Part shown: positions 1-7,174 of the stretch, piece after piece | Layout: each line of letters starts with the position of its first letter | Numbering within the stretch: position 1 is the first letter of the stretch | DNA from: Candidatus Galligastranaerophilus gallistercoris | GTDB taxonomy: Bacteria; Cyanobacteriota; Vampirovibrionia; Gastranaerophilales; Gastranaerophilaceae | NCBI GenBank assembly: GCA_018710795.1 | Contig: DVJH01000037.1 | Location: forward strand, 1 to 16,662 | DNA: 16,662 nucleotides | Reading direction: 5' to 3' | Notes under the pieces: model-generated | Databases searched by the model: none | Told to the model about the DNA's origin: nothing | What the model saw: only the letters and a program-made list of their open reading frames with translations | Program-made: the position numbers and the translations under genes

Positions 1-814
1 CATATAACTCTTTATCTTCTTCATCGTCTAATTCTGCGGTTAAGACCTGAATTTCGGGCTTATCAAGTGTTGGTTGATGTGTGAAATTATCTTTTTTTAC
101 GGTTCCTATTGCAATAATTGCCGAATTTAGAGGGTATTTGGATTTATAAAATTCAAGCATTTTTCTGTTTTGCAATTTGTAAAAAAAGCTTATTTTAATT
201 CTTCCCGTGCCGTCTGAAATTATAATATTATGAATTGTGAGTTTATTTTTTGATTGAAAAATCGAAACGTTTGAAATAATTCCCATAACGGTAACGTTTG
301 TGCCTTCAATCAAATCTTTTATTTTTGTTCTTCCTTCGTAATCAATATATTTTTTCGGATAATATTCGATTAAATCGTTAATTGTTCTTATTCCGAGTTT
401 TTTATATAATTCTCCGACTTTAGGACCCACTCCTTTAACAAAACAAACATCGGTTTCATTTAAGGGATCATTTTTTTCTTTAATTTGTTCGTATTCAAGA
501 TTTTGTTTTTTGATGATTTTTTCTTTTTTTTCTTTAATTTTTTTATAATCCGCAAAAGTTTCAATCAACAATTCGACGGCTTTCATTCTTTGGTTCAGAG
601 AATCAAATTCATACTGCTCAAAAGAAATATATAAATTTTCAAGTTTTAATCTGTCCGGTTTGGATAAAAGTTTTCTGAAATCTTTCAGATTGTTTAAAAC
701 AAATTTTGAAAACGTTGAATATCTTCCTTCAACGTTTATAAATTGTTTCTTTTTTTCTATTTCTACGGCTTTTTTAATGCCTGCATATATTTCATCAAAA
801 CTTTTAGTGTACAT
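1..814 (-). CDS. recG: ATP-dependent DNA helicase RecG, N-terminal part (cut by window edge)
   Basis: RecG remodels stalled replication forks and branch-migrates Holliday junctions. Only the first 271 codons are in the window; the helicase motor domains lie beyond the left edge. Residues about 1-120 form a helical, charged extension with an 'AVEIEKKKQF' stretch, similar to the extra N-terminal domain of cyanobacterial and Thermotoga RecG. Residues 124-150 (FVKGVGPKVGELYKKLGI) are the helix-hairpin-helix-like entry to the wedge domain, followed by YYPKKYIDYEGR and an OB-fold (VTVMGIISNV, then SDGTGRIKISFF) that grips the branched DNA. The ATG at 812-814 lies 11 bases inside the end of the upstream cyclase gene, so the two are probably cotranscribed and translationally coupled; no strong ribosome-binding site is visible. 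I am confident of RecG from the wedge motif, though the motor domains cannot be seen. Confidence 0.88.
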   Translation of the reverse strand, partial: MYTKSFDEIYAGIKKAVEIEKKKQFINVEGRYSTFSKFVLNNLKDFRKLLSKPDRLKLENLYISFEQYEFDSLNQRMKAVELLIETFADYKKIKEKKEKIIKKQNLEYEQIKEKNDPLNETDVCFVKGVGPKVGELYKKLGIRTINDLIEYYPKKYIDYEGRTKIKDLIEGTNVTVMGIISNVSIFQSKNKLTIHNIIISDGTGRIKISFFYKLQNRKMLEFYKSKYPLNSAIIAIGTVKKDNFTHQPTLDKPEIQVLTAELDDEEDKELY

Positions 815-2762
815 CAAGAATTCTTAAAACTTCATAGATATTTATTTTTTTGGCTTTTCCTCTGATTGAAACTTCTCTTATTTTGATGACATCGACATAT
901 TTTTGAACCTTAAGGAAAGTTTCTTCGCTTATTAAAAAGTTTGTCCTGTATACTTTGTTATAGTTTTCTATTCTGCTTGCGGTGTTTACCGTGTCGCCTA
1001 TTACGGTGTATTCAAGTCTTGATTCGGAGCCTATATTGCCGACAAAAGCTTCTCCCGTTGCAATTCCTATGCCGATTTCAATTTTCGGCTTTCCTTCGGA
1101 GAGCCATTTATCCTGCAGGGTTCTTACTTTTTTGAGCATTTTATCCGCACATTTAACGGCGTCAAGCGCATGGTGTTCATTTTTAATCGGTTCCCCGAAT
1201 ATTACAAGGACCGCATCTCCCATAAATTTATTTAAAATTCCGTTATGCGCATCTATTATGGGAACAAGTTCGGAGAAATATTCATTTAATATTTTCGTAA
1301 CTTCAACGGCGGATAATTGCTCCGATATTGAGGTAAAGCCCCTGATATCGGCAAATAAAACCGTAACCTCGGCTCTTTTGCCGCCCAGTTTGATTGAATC
1401 TATATTTTGAACGACATTTTTCATAACGTCTTTTGAGATATATTTGCTCATTGCGGATTGAATTTTTTCTTTTTTTCTTCCTTCAACCAGATATTTAAAA
1501 GAATAGCCGCACCCTATCGCAAAAAGCATAAAAATTTCGGGCATGATAAGCCCGATTGCTATACGGTTATCATACATTATAAACGTAAAAATGAAATATA
1601 AAAGCATTGCGCAAGATGTACATAAAAGCGCCGTTGAAACGGGGAGCACGCTTACAAAAACCATAACAACGAGAAACATAAACAGGACTATAAAAAAGTC
1701 ATAGTATACGCTTGAAGTTGTGTAGAACGCATTATCAATAAGGTTGTTAAAGTTTGTTGCCTGAATGTCAACGCCTGCGAACGTGTCTGAAACGGGGGTT
1801 CTTTTGATATCCAAAAGCGCCTGTGCGTTTGCATTTGCTCCGATAAATACGGCTTTATTTTTGAAAATAATCGGGTCTAAAACGGGTTTTTGCCCCCTTT
1901 TAATTTGTCTTAAAGATTGGATGACATCGGATGCGGATACGATTTTATGAGAATATGCGCCGTCTTTTGTTCTGTAAAAATAAATACTGCTGTATGCAAC
2001 GCCTTTTTCGTTTTTAATCGGAATTTTAACTTTATATTTATCGTTTTTGCCTTTTATGTATTCATTATCGATCGTAAAATTTTTAATGCCCGTAAATTTG
2101 CTGTATGTTAAAAGCCCTAATGAAGGATATAATTTATCGTCATATTTTACAATCTGGTCAATTCTTCTTATATAGCCGTCGGGGTCCTGATAGGTATTGA
2201 CCGAGCCTAAAAATTTAATATTTTTAAAATATTCTTTTACAAAAGGCGTAAAGCTTTTATAAAAGCTGTTTTCTTTATATTTATCGCTTCTTTTATCTTC
2301 AATCGTAATATCGGTTTTCTCTGACAGGATTTTGTCGTATTCTTCTTTGTCCGTATACTGTCCGAAATCTTCATCAATAAAACCTACACCGGCTACAAGT
2401 TTTTTATATTTTCCGATGTTTGAATAAAATATTTTATCGGCTTTCGGGTTCATTGTGTCGGGCGCCATGATAACCGCATCATAGGCTATGACTTTTGCGT
2501 CCGTATGATATTCAAGATAATCCATAATTTCTATGGTTTTGTCTCTGCTCCAGGGCCATCTGCCGAGCTCAAACAGAGATTTATTATCTATAACGACAAG
2601 AACAATGTCATCGGAGGGGATATTATCCGAGGAAGTGTATTTAACCATAAAATTGTATGATTTGTTCTGAAAAATCGCATTCCCTATGATGTAAGATAAG
2701 AAAAACAGCACAATTGATGCTATTAAAATTAAGATAAACGATTTTTTCCCCGAAATTTCCAT
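804..2762 (-). CDS. CHASE2-domain class III adenylate cyclase, membrane-bound
   Basis: Predicted to make cyclic AMP from ATP in response to an extracytoplasmic signal. The 652-residue protein has an N-terminal membrane segment (about 9-30), a CHASE2 sensor domain outside the membrane (about 35-345, with VVIDNKSLFELGRWPWSR near its start), three closely spaced membrane segments (about 352-425), a short linker and a class III cyclase domain (about 460-645). All expected catalytic residues are visible: metal-binding Asp472 (FADIRGF) and Asp516 (KFMGD), adenine-selecting Lys512 and Thr586 (EYTVIGD), and transition-state Asn593 and Arg597 (VNTASR). Thr at the second adenine position places it in class IIIb, the group that includes bicarbonate-responsive cyanobacterial cyclases; whether this one responds to bicarbonate is unknown. 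No ribosome-binding site precedes the ATG, and a promoter sits so close that the mRNA may be leaderless. It heads a unit with recG. Confidence 0.93.
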   Translation of the reverse strand: MEISGKKSFILILIASIVLFFLSYIIGNAIFQNKSYNFMVKYTSSDNIPSDDIVLVVIDNKSLFELGRWPWSRDKTIEIMDYLEYHTDAKVIAYDAVIMAPDTMNPKADKIFYSNIGKYKKLVAGVGFIDEDFGQYTDKEEYDKILSEKTDITIEDKRSDKYKENSFYKSFTPFVKEYFKNIKFLGSVNTYQDPDGYIRRIDQIVKYDDKLYPSLGLLTYSKFTGIKNFTIDNEYIKGKNDKYKVKIPIKNEKGVAYSSIYFYRTKDGAYSHKIVSASDVIQSLRQIKRGQKPVLDPIIFKNKAVFIGANANAQALLDIKRTPVSDTFAGVDIQATNFNNLIDNAFYTTSSVYYDFFIVLFMFLVVMVFVSVLPVSTALLCTSCAMLLYFIFTFIMYDNRIAIGLIMPEIFMLFAIGCGYSFKYLVEGRKKEKIQSAMSKYISKDVMKNVVQNIDSIKLGGKRAEVTVLFADIRGFTSISEQLSAVEVTKILNEYFSELVPIIDAHNGILNKFMGDAVLVIFGEPIKNEHHALDAVKCADKMLKKVRTLQDKWLSEGKPKIEIGIGIATGEAFVGNIGSESRLEYTVIGDTVNTASRIENYNKVYRTNFLISEETFLKVQKYVDVIKIREVSIRGKAKKINIYEVLRILDVH

Positions 2763-2768
2763 ACGTTT

Positions 2769-2797
2769 ATTTTACTTTATATGTGTTTTTTTGCCAA
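2769..2797 (-). promoter_or_regulatory. Candidate sigma-70 promoter for the cyclase-recG unit
   Basis: On the minus strand, TTGGCA (2792-2797) is followed after 17 bases by TAAAAT (2769-2774). Transcription would start about 2762, at or next to the cyclase ATG, which fits the absence of a ribosome-binding site there. This is inferred from pattern only. Confidence 0.4.
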
Positions 2798-2814
2798 ATA
2801 TTTCGACCTAAAAT

Positions 2815-2843
2815 TTGTCCTTAAATAAAATTTATACTACAAT
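2815..2843 (+). promoter_or_regulatory. Candidate sigma-70 promoter for ctpA
   Basis: TTGTCC (2815-2820), a 17-base spacer and TACAAT (2838-2843) lie upstream of ctpA, predicting a start near 2850 and a leader of about 44 bases. Its -35 box stands 17 bases from the -35 box of the divergent cyclase promoter, so a regulator bound between them could affect both genes. The gene has a ribosome-binding site GGGAG at about 2878-2882. Confidence 0.45.
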
Positions 2844-2893
2844 CATGTTATAAGTGATGTGATTAGATTAAAAAATCGGGAGTATAAACAATA

Positions 2894-4132
2894 ATGAATA
2901 ATTTTTTGAAAAAGCTTTCCATTTTTGTTGCGATATATTTTATGTTTTATCTTACAACTTCAAATTCCAACGAAGTTTTGGCACAAACGCCCCAGACAAT
3001 GTACGATAAGGCGTGGAATCTGATTAACACGAAATATGTTGACCAGACAAACAATAATCAAAATTGGGACAGATGGCGCCATAAATATGACGATGTAATC
3101 GAAACGGATGAAGATGCATACGTTGCGATTGAAACAATGGTTTCAAGCTTAAACGATGTGTATACGAGATTTTTAAGCCCTAAAGAATATTCGGAAGAAA
3201 CGGCTTCAATTCAGGGGAAATTGTCCGGTATCGGGGTTCAGATCGGCGTCAGAGACGGAAAACTTTTAATTATAGCTCCTCTTGAAGACACCCCAGGTGA
3301 AAAAGCAGGGCTCAAAGCGGAAGATGAAATTCTTGAAATTGACGGAAAATCAACAAAGGGTATTACCGTTGATAAAGCTGCGGATAAAATCAGGGGAAAA
3401 GAAGGTACTCAGGTAAAACTGCTTATCAAAAGAGGAAAAGAAGCCCCGAAATTATATACGATAATAAGAGAAAATATCGAATTAAAATCGGTTTCGGTAA
3501 AATTGCCCGAAAATGTTAAGCTGGCGCCTAATATAGGCTATATAAGACTCAGTTCTTTTATAAGCAGAAACGCTACCGATGAATTTAAAGATGCGCTTGA
3601 AGCAAACAAAGACAAAGATGCGATAATTATCGACTTAAGATCTAACCCCGGCGGGCTTTTAACCAATGCGATATTTATAGCGGATTTTCTTCTCGATTCA
3701 AAAGTTATAGTATCAACGGTAGACAGAGACGGCTACAAAGAAACCCAGCGTGCAACAAGAACGACATTAACCGATAAACCGCTTGCGGTCCTGATAAACG
3801 GAGGTTCGGCTTCGGCGAGCGAAATTTTATCGGGTGCGCTTAAAGATAATAAAAGAGCGACAATAATAGGTACAAAATCTTTCGGAAAAGGCCTTGTGCA
3901 GGAAATTAACAAAATGCCGAACGGTGCCGCGATGCATATTACAATTCAAAAATATTTAACGCCTTCAGGCACCGACATTAATAAAAAAGGCATAGTCCCG
4001 GATATTAAGGTTGAATATACAAAAGAAGATGCGGATAAAAAGATTGACCCGCAGATTGCAAAAGCAAACGAGGTTTTGCTCAAACAATTGAATTCAAATA
4101 AAATTAATAAAAATATAGTTAAGGCTCAATAA
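2894..4132 (+). CDS. ctpA: Carboxyl-terminal processing protease (S41 family), secreted
   Basis: A serine protease that trims protein C termini outside the cytoplasmic membrane. The 412-residue sequence has a signal peptide (hydrophobic about 9-22, likely cleavage after VLA at residue 30), a helical N-terminal region with NWDRWRHKYDD and a TRFLSPKEY segment, a PDZ domain (about 108-182, containing GIGVQIG and GEKAGLKAEDEI), and the S41 core. By alignment to the usual 25-residue spacing, the catalytic pair is Ser307 (GGSASASE) and Lys332 (SFGKGLVQ), with Gln336 as third residue. LRSNPGG (248-254) is the expected substrate-side loop. In cyanobacteria CtpA matures the D1 photosystem protein; nothing here suggests photosynthesis, so the target must differ. 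Symbol ctpA is used, though ctpB or prc-type naming is possible. The stop codon lies inside the terminator hairpin. Confidence 0.95.
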   Translation: MNNFLKKLSIFVAIYFMFYLTTSNSNEVLAQTPQTMYDKAWNLINTKYVDQTNNNQNWDRWRHKYDDVIETDEDAYVAIETMVSSLNDVYTRFLSPKEYSEETASIQGKLSGIGVQIGVRDGKLLIIAPLEDTPGEKAGLKAEDEILEIDGKSTKGITVDKAADKIRGKEGTQVKLLIKRGKEAPKLYTIIRENIELKSVSVKLPENVKLAPNIGYIRLSSFISRNATDEFKDALEANKDKDAIIIDLRSNPGGLLTNAIFIADFLLDSKVIVSTVDRDGYKETQRATRTTLTDKPLAVLINGGSASASEILSGALKDNKRATIIGTKSFGKGLVQEINKMPNGAAMHITIQKYLTPSGTDINKKGIVPDIKVEYTKEDADKKIDPQIAKANEVLLKQLNSNKINKNIVKAQ

Positions 4133-4143
4133 AATTGAGCCTT
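4121..4143. terminator. Bidirectional intrinsic terminator between ctpA and purL
   Basis: A perfect 10-base-pair stem (4121-4130 with 4134-4143) closes on a 3-base AAA loop. It is followed by TTTTAATTTT on the plus strand and, on the minus strand, by TTAACTATATTTTT. The ctpA stop codon (4130-4132) spans the arm and loop, and the purL stop codon (4144-4146) abuts the other arm, so one hairpin can end both convergent units. Confidence 0.8.
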
Positions 4144-6297
4144 TTAATTTTCCATTTTATTTTTAACCGCATTCATATATTTTTCTTTCAGTTTTATAAG
4201 ATTATAGCTACGGTTAAAAATTTTTAAATCAGGCTCTTTTGTTACGGTTCCGAGTATTTTATGGGGGATTTTATTTTTTTTCAGATATTTAACGGCGCCT
4301 GTTTCATTTTTTGTTGAAATTATATATCTTCCGGTTATTTCGCCAAACATAAGCTTTAATTTTATATTTTCATCGGAATTGTCATATTCTTCAAAATTGC
4401 CGTTTAAGCCGCAGCCGGAATTAAATAAAAGAGTTAAAACCGCCCCTGTGAGCCCGCCCCTTTGAACATCGATTGCACCCGTTAAATTAAGGGAGAAAAT
4501 CGCTTTTTTTAATTTTTGTTCAAGTTCATAATCAATGGTATCAATAAATCCTGATGTTTTATTTTCGGTTATTATGTGATAAATGGAGCCTGATGTTTTT
4601 GAAGTTTCGTTTATTTGTTTTCCGATTAAAATAAGCGTATCATCAGGCATTGTAATTGTTTTTAAGATTTTATCGGCGTTTTTTTGAATTCCTGCCATAA
4701 CAAAATTCGGCGAAGGGTATATTTTTGTTTTATCGGATTCGTTATAGAAAGAAACGTTGCCCGATACTATAGGAATTTTCAGATATTTAAGAGCCTCATT
4801 TATTCCTTTTATTGATTCAAGAAATTCAAAAGCGCCTTCGTTTTTTTCGGGGTCTTTAAAATTAAGGCAGTCCGTTATTCCCAAGGGTTCAAACCTTCCC
4901 GATATAAGGTTTCTGTAACTTTCATAAATAGTGTTTATCGTGCCCTGATAAGGGTCAAAATTGACAAGAAGGGGGTTTGAATCCATAGTTAAACCGATAA
5001 AACATTTTTCTTCTTTAAGCCAGATGCAAGATGCGCCTTTTGAAATTTCAGGGTTCAGGTTTGCTCTGTTTTGAACGGTATAATCGTATTTTGAATAAAT
5101 ATAATTTTTGTCGGCAAAATTTTCATTTTGAACCAAAAGATTAATTGTTTCATCAAAAGTTTTATCCGTTTTAAATTCATCTGTATCGGTTTCTTTTTTA
5201 TAATCGGTTTTAAGGTCGTATAAATAAGGCTCGCATAAGATATTAAGCGGAATATTTGCGATAATTTTATCGTTTTTTATTATTTTATAATTTTTATCTT
5301 TTGTTGTTTTTCCTATGATTGAATAATCAAGGTTGTATTTTTTTAAAATTTTAATTGTATCTTCAAGACCTTTTTTATCAATCGCAAAAAGCATTCTTTC
5401 CTGAGTTTCGGATAACATTATTTCGTTCGGGAAAAGTTTTTCTTTTGTGTGAACTTTATCTATATAAATTTCAATACCTGATTTTCCTTTATAACCCGTT
5501 TCCGATGTTGAACTCAACAGCCCCGCTGCGCCTAAATCCTGCGAAGCTATCGTTGTTTTAAGAGATAAAATTTCAAGGCTTGCTTCGATTAAAACTTTTT
5601 TTAAAAAAGGGTTTGCAATTTGAACGGAAAATCTGTCATCGTCTTTTTTATCTTCGCATAAATTTTTTGAAGCGAAACTTGCGCCAAAAAGCCCGTCTTT
5701 TCCCGTTTTTGAGCCGACAAGAAGAAGGAGATTATCGGGTTTCGGTTTTGAGAGTTTAACTTTATCTTTTTTTGCCGCCCCGAGGCAAAAAACATTTACA
5801 ATCGGGTTATCGTCATAACAATCAAAAAATTCGGTTTCACCCCCGATGTTTGGGATTCCCGTTGAATTTCCGTAATCCGAGATTCCTTCCGTTATATCGT
5901 TTAAGAAATATTTTGTTTTATTTTTATTTAAATCTCCGAATTTTAGAGAATTCATTAAAGCAATCGGCCTTGCATTTAGGGCAAGAATATCTCTTATAAT
6001 TCCGCCTATGCCAGTTGCCGCCCCCTGATACGGAACAACGGCGGAGGGGTGGTTATGCGATTCGGTTTTAAAAAAGATTATATGATTATTTATTTTAATT
6101 CCGCCCGCATTTTCATTTTTATACATTGCGCCTTTATTATAGAAATTAATGTATTTTTTTGAATGTTTATATCCGCAGTGTTCGCTCCACATGGCGGAAA
6201 ATAAATAAAGTTCGAGTGTGTTCGGGGTTCTTTTCAACCTTTTTACAATGTCATCATATTCATTTTTTTTAATATTTAAGGATTCATAGAGTTTCAT
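4144..6297 (-). CDS. purL: Phosphoribosylformylglycinamidine synthase subunit PurL
   Basis: The synthetase subunit of the fourth step of purine synthesis: it converts formylglycinamide ribonucleotide, ATP and ammonia (delivered by PurQ) to the amidine, in the cytoplasm. At 717 residues it matches the small bacterial form that works with separate PurS and PurQ. Motifs seen in order are MWSEHCGYKHS (36-46, with the conserved His40), TESHNHPSAV (78-87), the glycine-rich GAATGIGGI, GGETEFF (152-158), ASQDLGAAGL (251-260) and ETQERM (298-302) in the first half, and MDSNP, DPYQGT and ITDCLNFKDPEK in the second AIR-synthase-like half. The ATG overlaps the purQ stop as ATGA, and AAGGAG at 6303-6308 gives a good ribosome-binding site. 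It is the last gene of the pcrA-purS-purQ-purL unit. No frameshift or missing motif was noticed. Confidence 0.96.
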   Translation of the reverse strand: MKLYESLNIKKNEYDDIVKRLKRTPNTLELYLFSAMWSEHCGYKHSKKYINFYNKGAMYKNENAGGIKINNHIIFFKTESHNHPSAVVPYQGAATGIGGIIRDILALNARPIALMNSLKFGDLNKNKTKYFLNDITEGISDYGNSTGIPNIGGETEFFDCYDDNPIVNVFCLGAAKKDKVKLSKPKPDNLLLLVGSKTGKDGLFGASFASKNLCEDKKDDDRFSVQIANPFLKKVLIEASLEILSLKTTIASQDLGAAGLLSSTSETGYKGKSGIEIYIDKVHTKEKLFPNEIMLSETQERMLFAIDKKGLEDTIKILKKYNLDYSIIGKTTKDKNYKIIKNDKIIANIPLNILCEPYLYDLKTDYKKETDTDEFKTDKTFDETINLLVQNENFADKNYIYSKYDYTVQNRANLNPEISKGASCIWLKEEKCFIGLTMDSNPLLVNFDPYQGTINTIYESYRNLISGRFEPLGITDCLNFKDPEKNEGAFEFLESIKGINEALKYLKIPIVSGNVSFYNESDKTKIYPSPNFVMAGIQKNADKILKTITMPDDTLILIGKQINETSKTSGSIYHIITENKTSGFIDTIDYELEQKLKKAIFSLNLTGAIDVQRGGLTGAVLTLLFNSGCGLNGNFEEYDNSDENIKLKLMFGEITGRYIISTKNETGAVKYLKKNKIPHKILGTVTKEPDLKIFNRSYNLIKLKEKYMNAVKNKMEN

Positions 6298-6917
6298 ACA
6301 AGCTCCTTAAAAAAATCGAAAATTATTCTGCCGTCCTCTCCGTTGTTTAATTCTTTAAATACGGCACGCTCGGGGTGCGGCATAAGCGCCACTGTTTTTT
6401 CTTTGCGGTTGATAAGCCCCGCTATATCATCAATTGAACCGTTGGGGTTTGAATTGTATTTTAGAAAAATCATATCATTTTCTTTTATTTCCTTTAAATC
6501 GGCTTCGTTTGCATAAAATCTTCCTTCTTTATGTGCAACGGGAAGGGATATTTTTTTATTGTTAAAAATAAGAGATTGTTTCTTTGAAATAAAATGAGAT
6601 GTTTTATTCAACAGTAATGCGCCTTTTAGAAGATTAATTTCCGTTAAAATTTGAAAACCGTTGCAAATTCCGACCTTTAGCCCCTTAAATTGTTTAATTG
6701 ATTCTATTACGGGGGAAAATTTTGCTATTCTTCCCGAATGAATGTAATCTCCGTATGAAAATCCGCCCGGGAGAATTACCATATCAAAATTTTTAATATT
6801 TTTTTCGTCCGCCATAACAAATTTTGGTTCAAACCCGCATTCAACAAGTGCATCAAACGTATCTTTTTCGCAATTTGTTCCCGGGAACACTATAACGCCC
6901 GCTTTAATTTTTTTCAT
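6294..6917 (-). CDS. purQ: Phosphoribosylformylglycinamidine synthase subunit PurQ (glutaminase)
   Basis: A class I glutamine amidotransferase that hydrolyses glutamine and passes ammonia to PurL. The 207-residue length is close to the family norm. FPGTNCEKDT (11-20) is the PurQ signature near the N terminus. VILPGGFSYGDY (47-58) supplies the oxyanion region. The catalytic triad is Cys85 (GICNGFQ), His181 and Glu183 (MPHPERA). The ATG overlaps the end of purS as ATGA and is preceded by GAGGAG at 6923-6928. Its own stop overlaps the purL start in the same way, so the three subunits should be made in step, as expected for a complex of PurS, PurQ and PurL. Confidence 0.96.
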   Translation of the reverse strand: MKKIKAGVIVFPGTNCEKDTFDALVECGFEPKFVMADEKNIKNFDMVILPGGFSYGDYIHSGRIAKFSPVIESIKQFKGLKVGICNGFQILTEINLLKGALLLNKTSHFISKKQSLIFNNKKISLPVAHKEGRFYANEADLKEIKENDMIFLKYNSNPNGSIDDIAGLINRKEKTVALMPHPERAVFKELNNGEDGRIIFDFFKELV

Positions 6918-7171
6918 TTTATCTCCTCAATTGATAAAATGTTGTATTCTTCGATAATCGGGTTAATAAGAACGTTTTTGCATATAATTTCAAGTTTTTG
7001 GTTAAATTCTTCTTTTGTATTTGAATTTAATTCAAGTTCAAAATATTTTCCGACCGAACAAATCGGGTTTTCATCCAAAGAAAGCCTTTTTAAAAGGGAA
7101 GAAAGAGTTTCTCCTTTAGGGTCCAAGACATCTTTTTTTTGACTAACCGTAATTTTTGCTTTAAATTTCAT
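6914..7171 (-). CDS. purS: Phosphoribosylformylglycinamidine synthase subunit PurS
   Basis: The small bridging subunit that holds PurQ to PurL and helps channel ammonia. The 85-residue protein has the expected beta-alpha-beta pattern: a first strand FKAKITVSQKKDVLDPKGET, a helix with LSSLLKRL, and a second strand region CSVGKYFELELN. CSVGKYFELEL corresponds to the conserved 'VRVGKxxELEL' region of the family. The gene begins only 3 bases after the pcrA stop and lacks a strong ribosome-binding site, so translation probably depends on ribosomes finishing pcrA. Identification rests on this sequence pattern together with the position directly before purQ and purL. Confidence 0.93.
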   Translation of the reverse strand: MKFKAKITVSQKKDVLDPKGETLSSLLKRLSLDENPICSVGKYFELELNSNTKEEFNQKLEIICKNVLINPIIEEYNILSIEEIK

Positions 7172-7174
7172 TGT

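Noticed and set aside
982..1410. 142-codon open frame on the plus strand within the cyclase gene
   Set aside because: It is antisense to a fully conserved cyclase domain and encodes a protein without recognisable features; a shadow frame.
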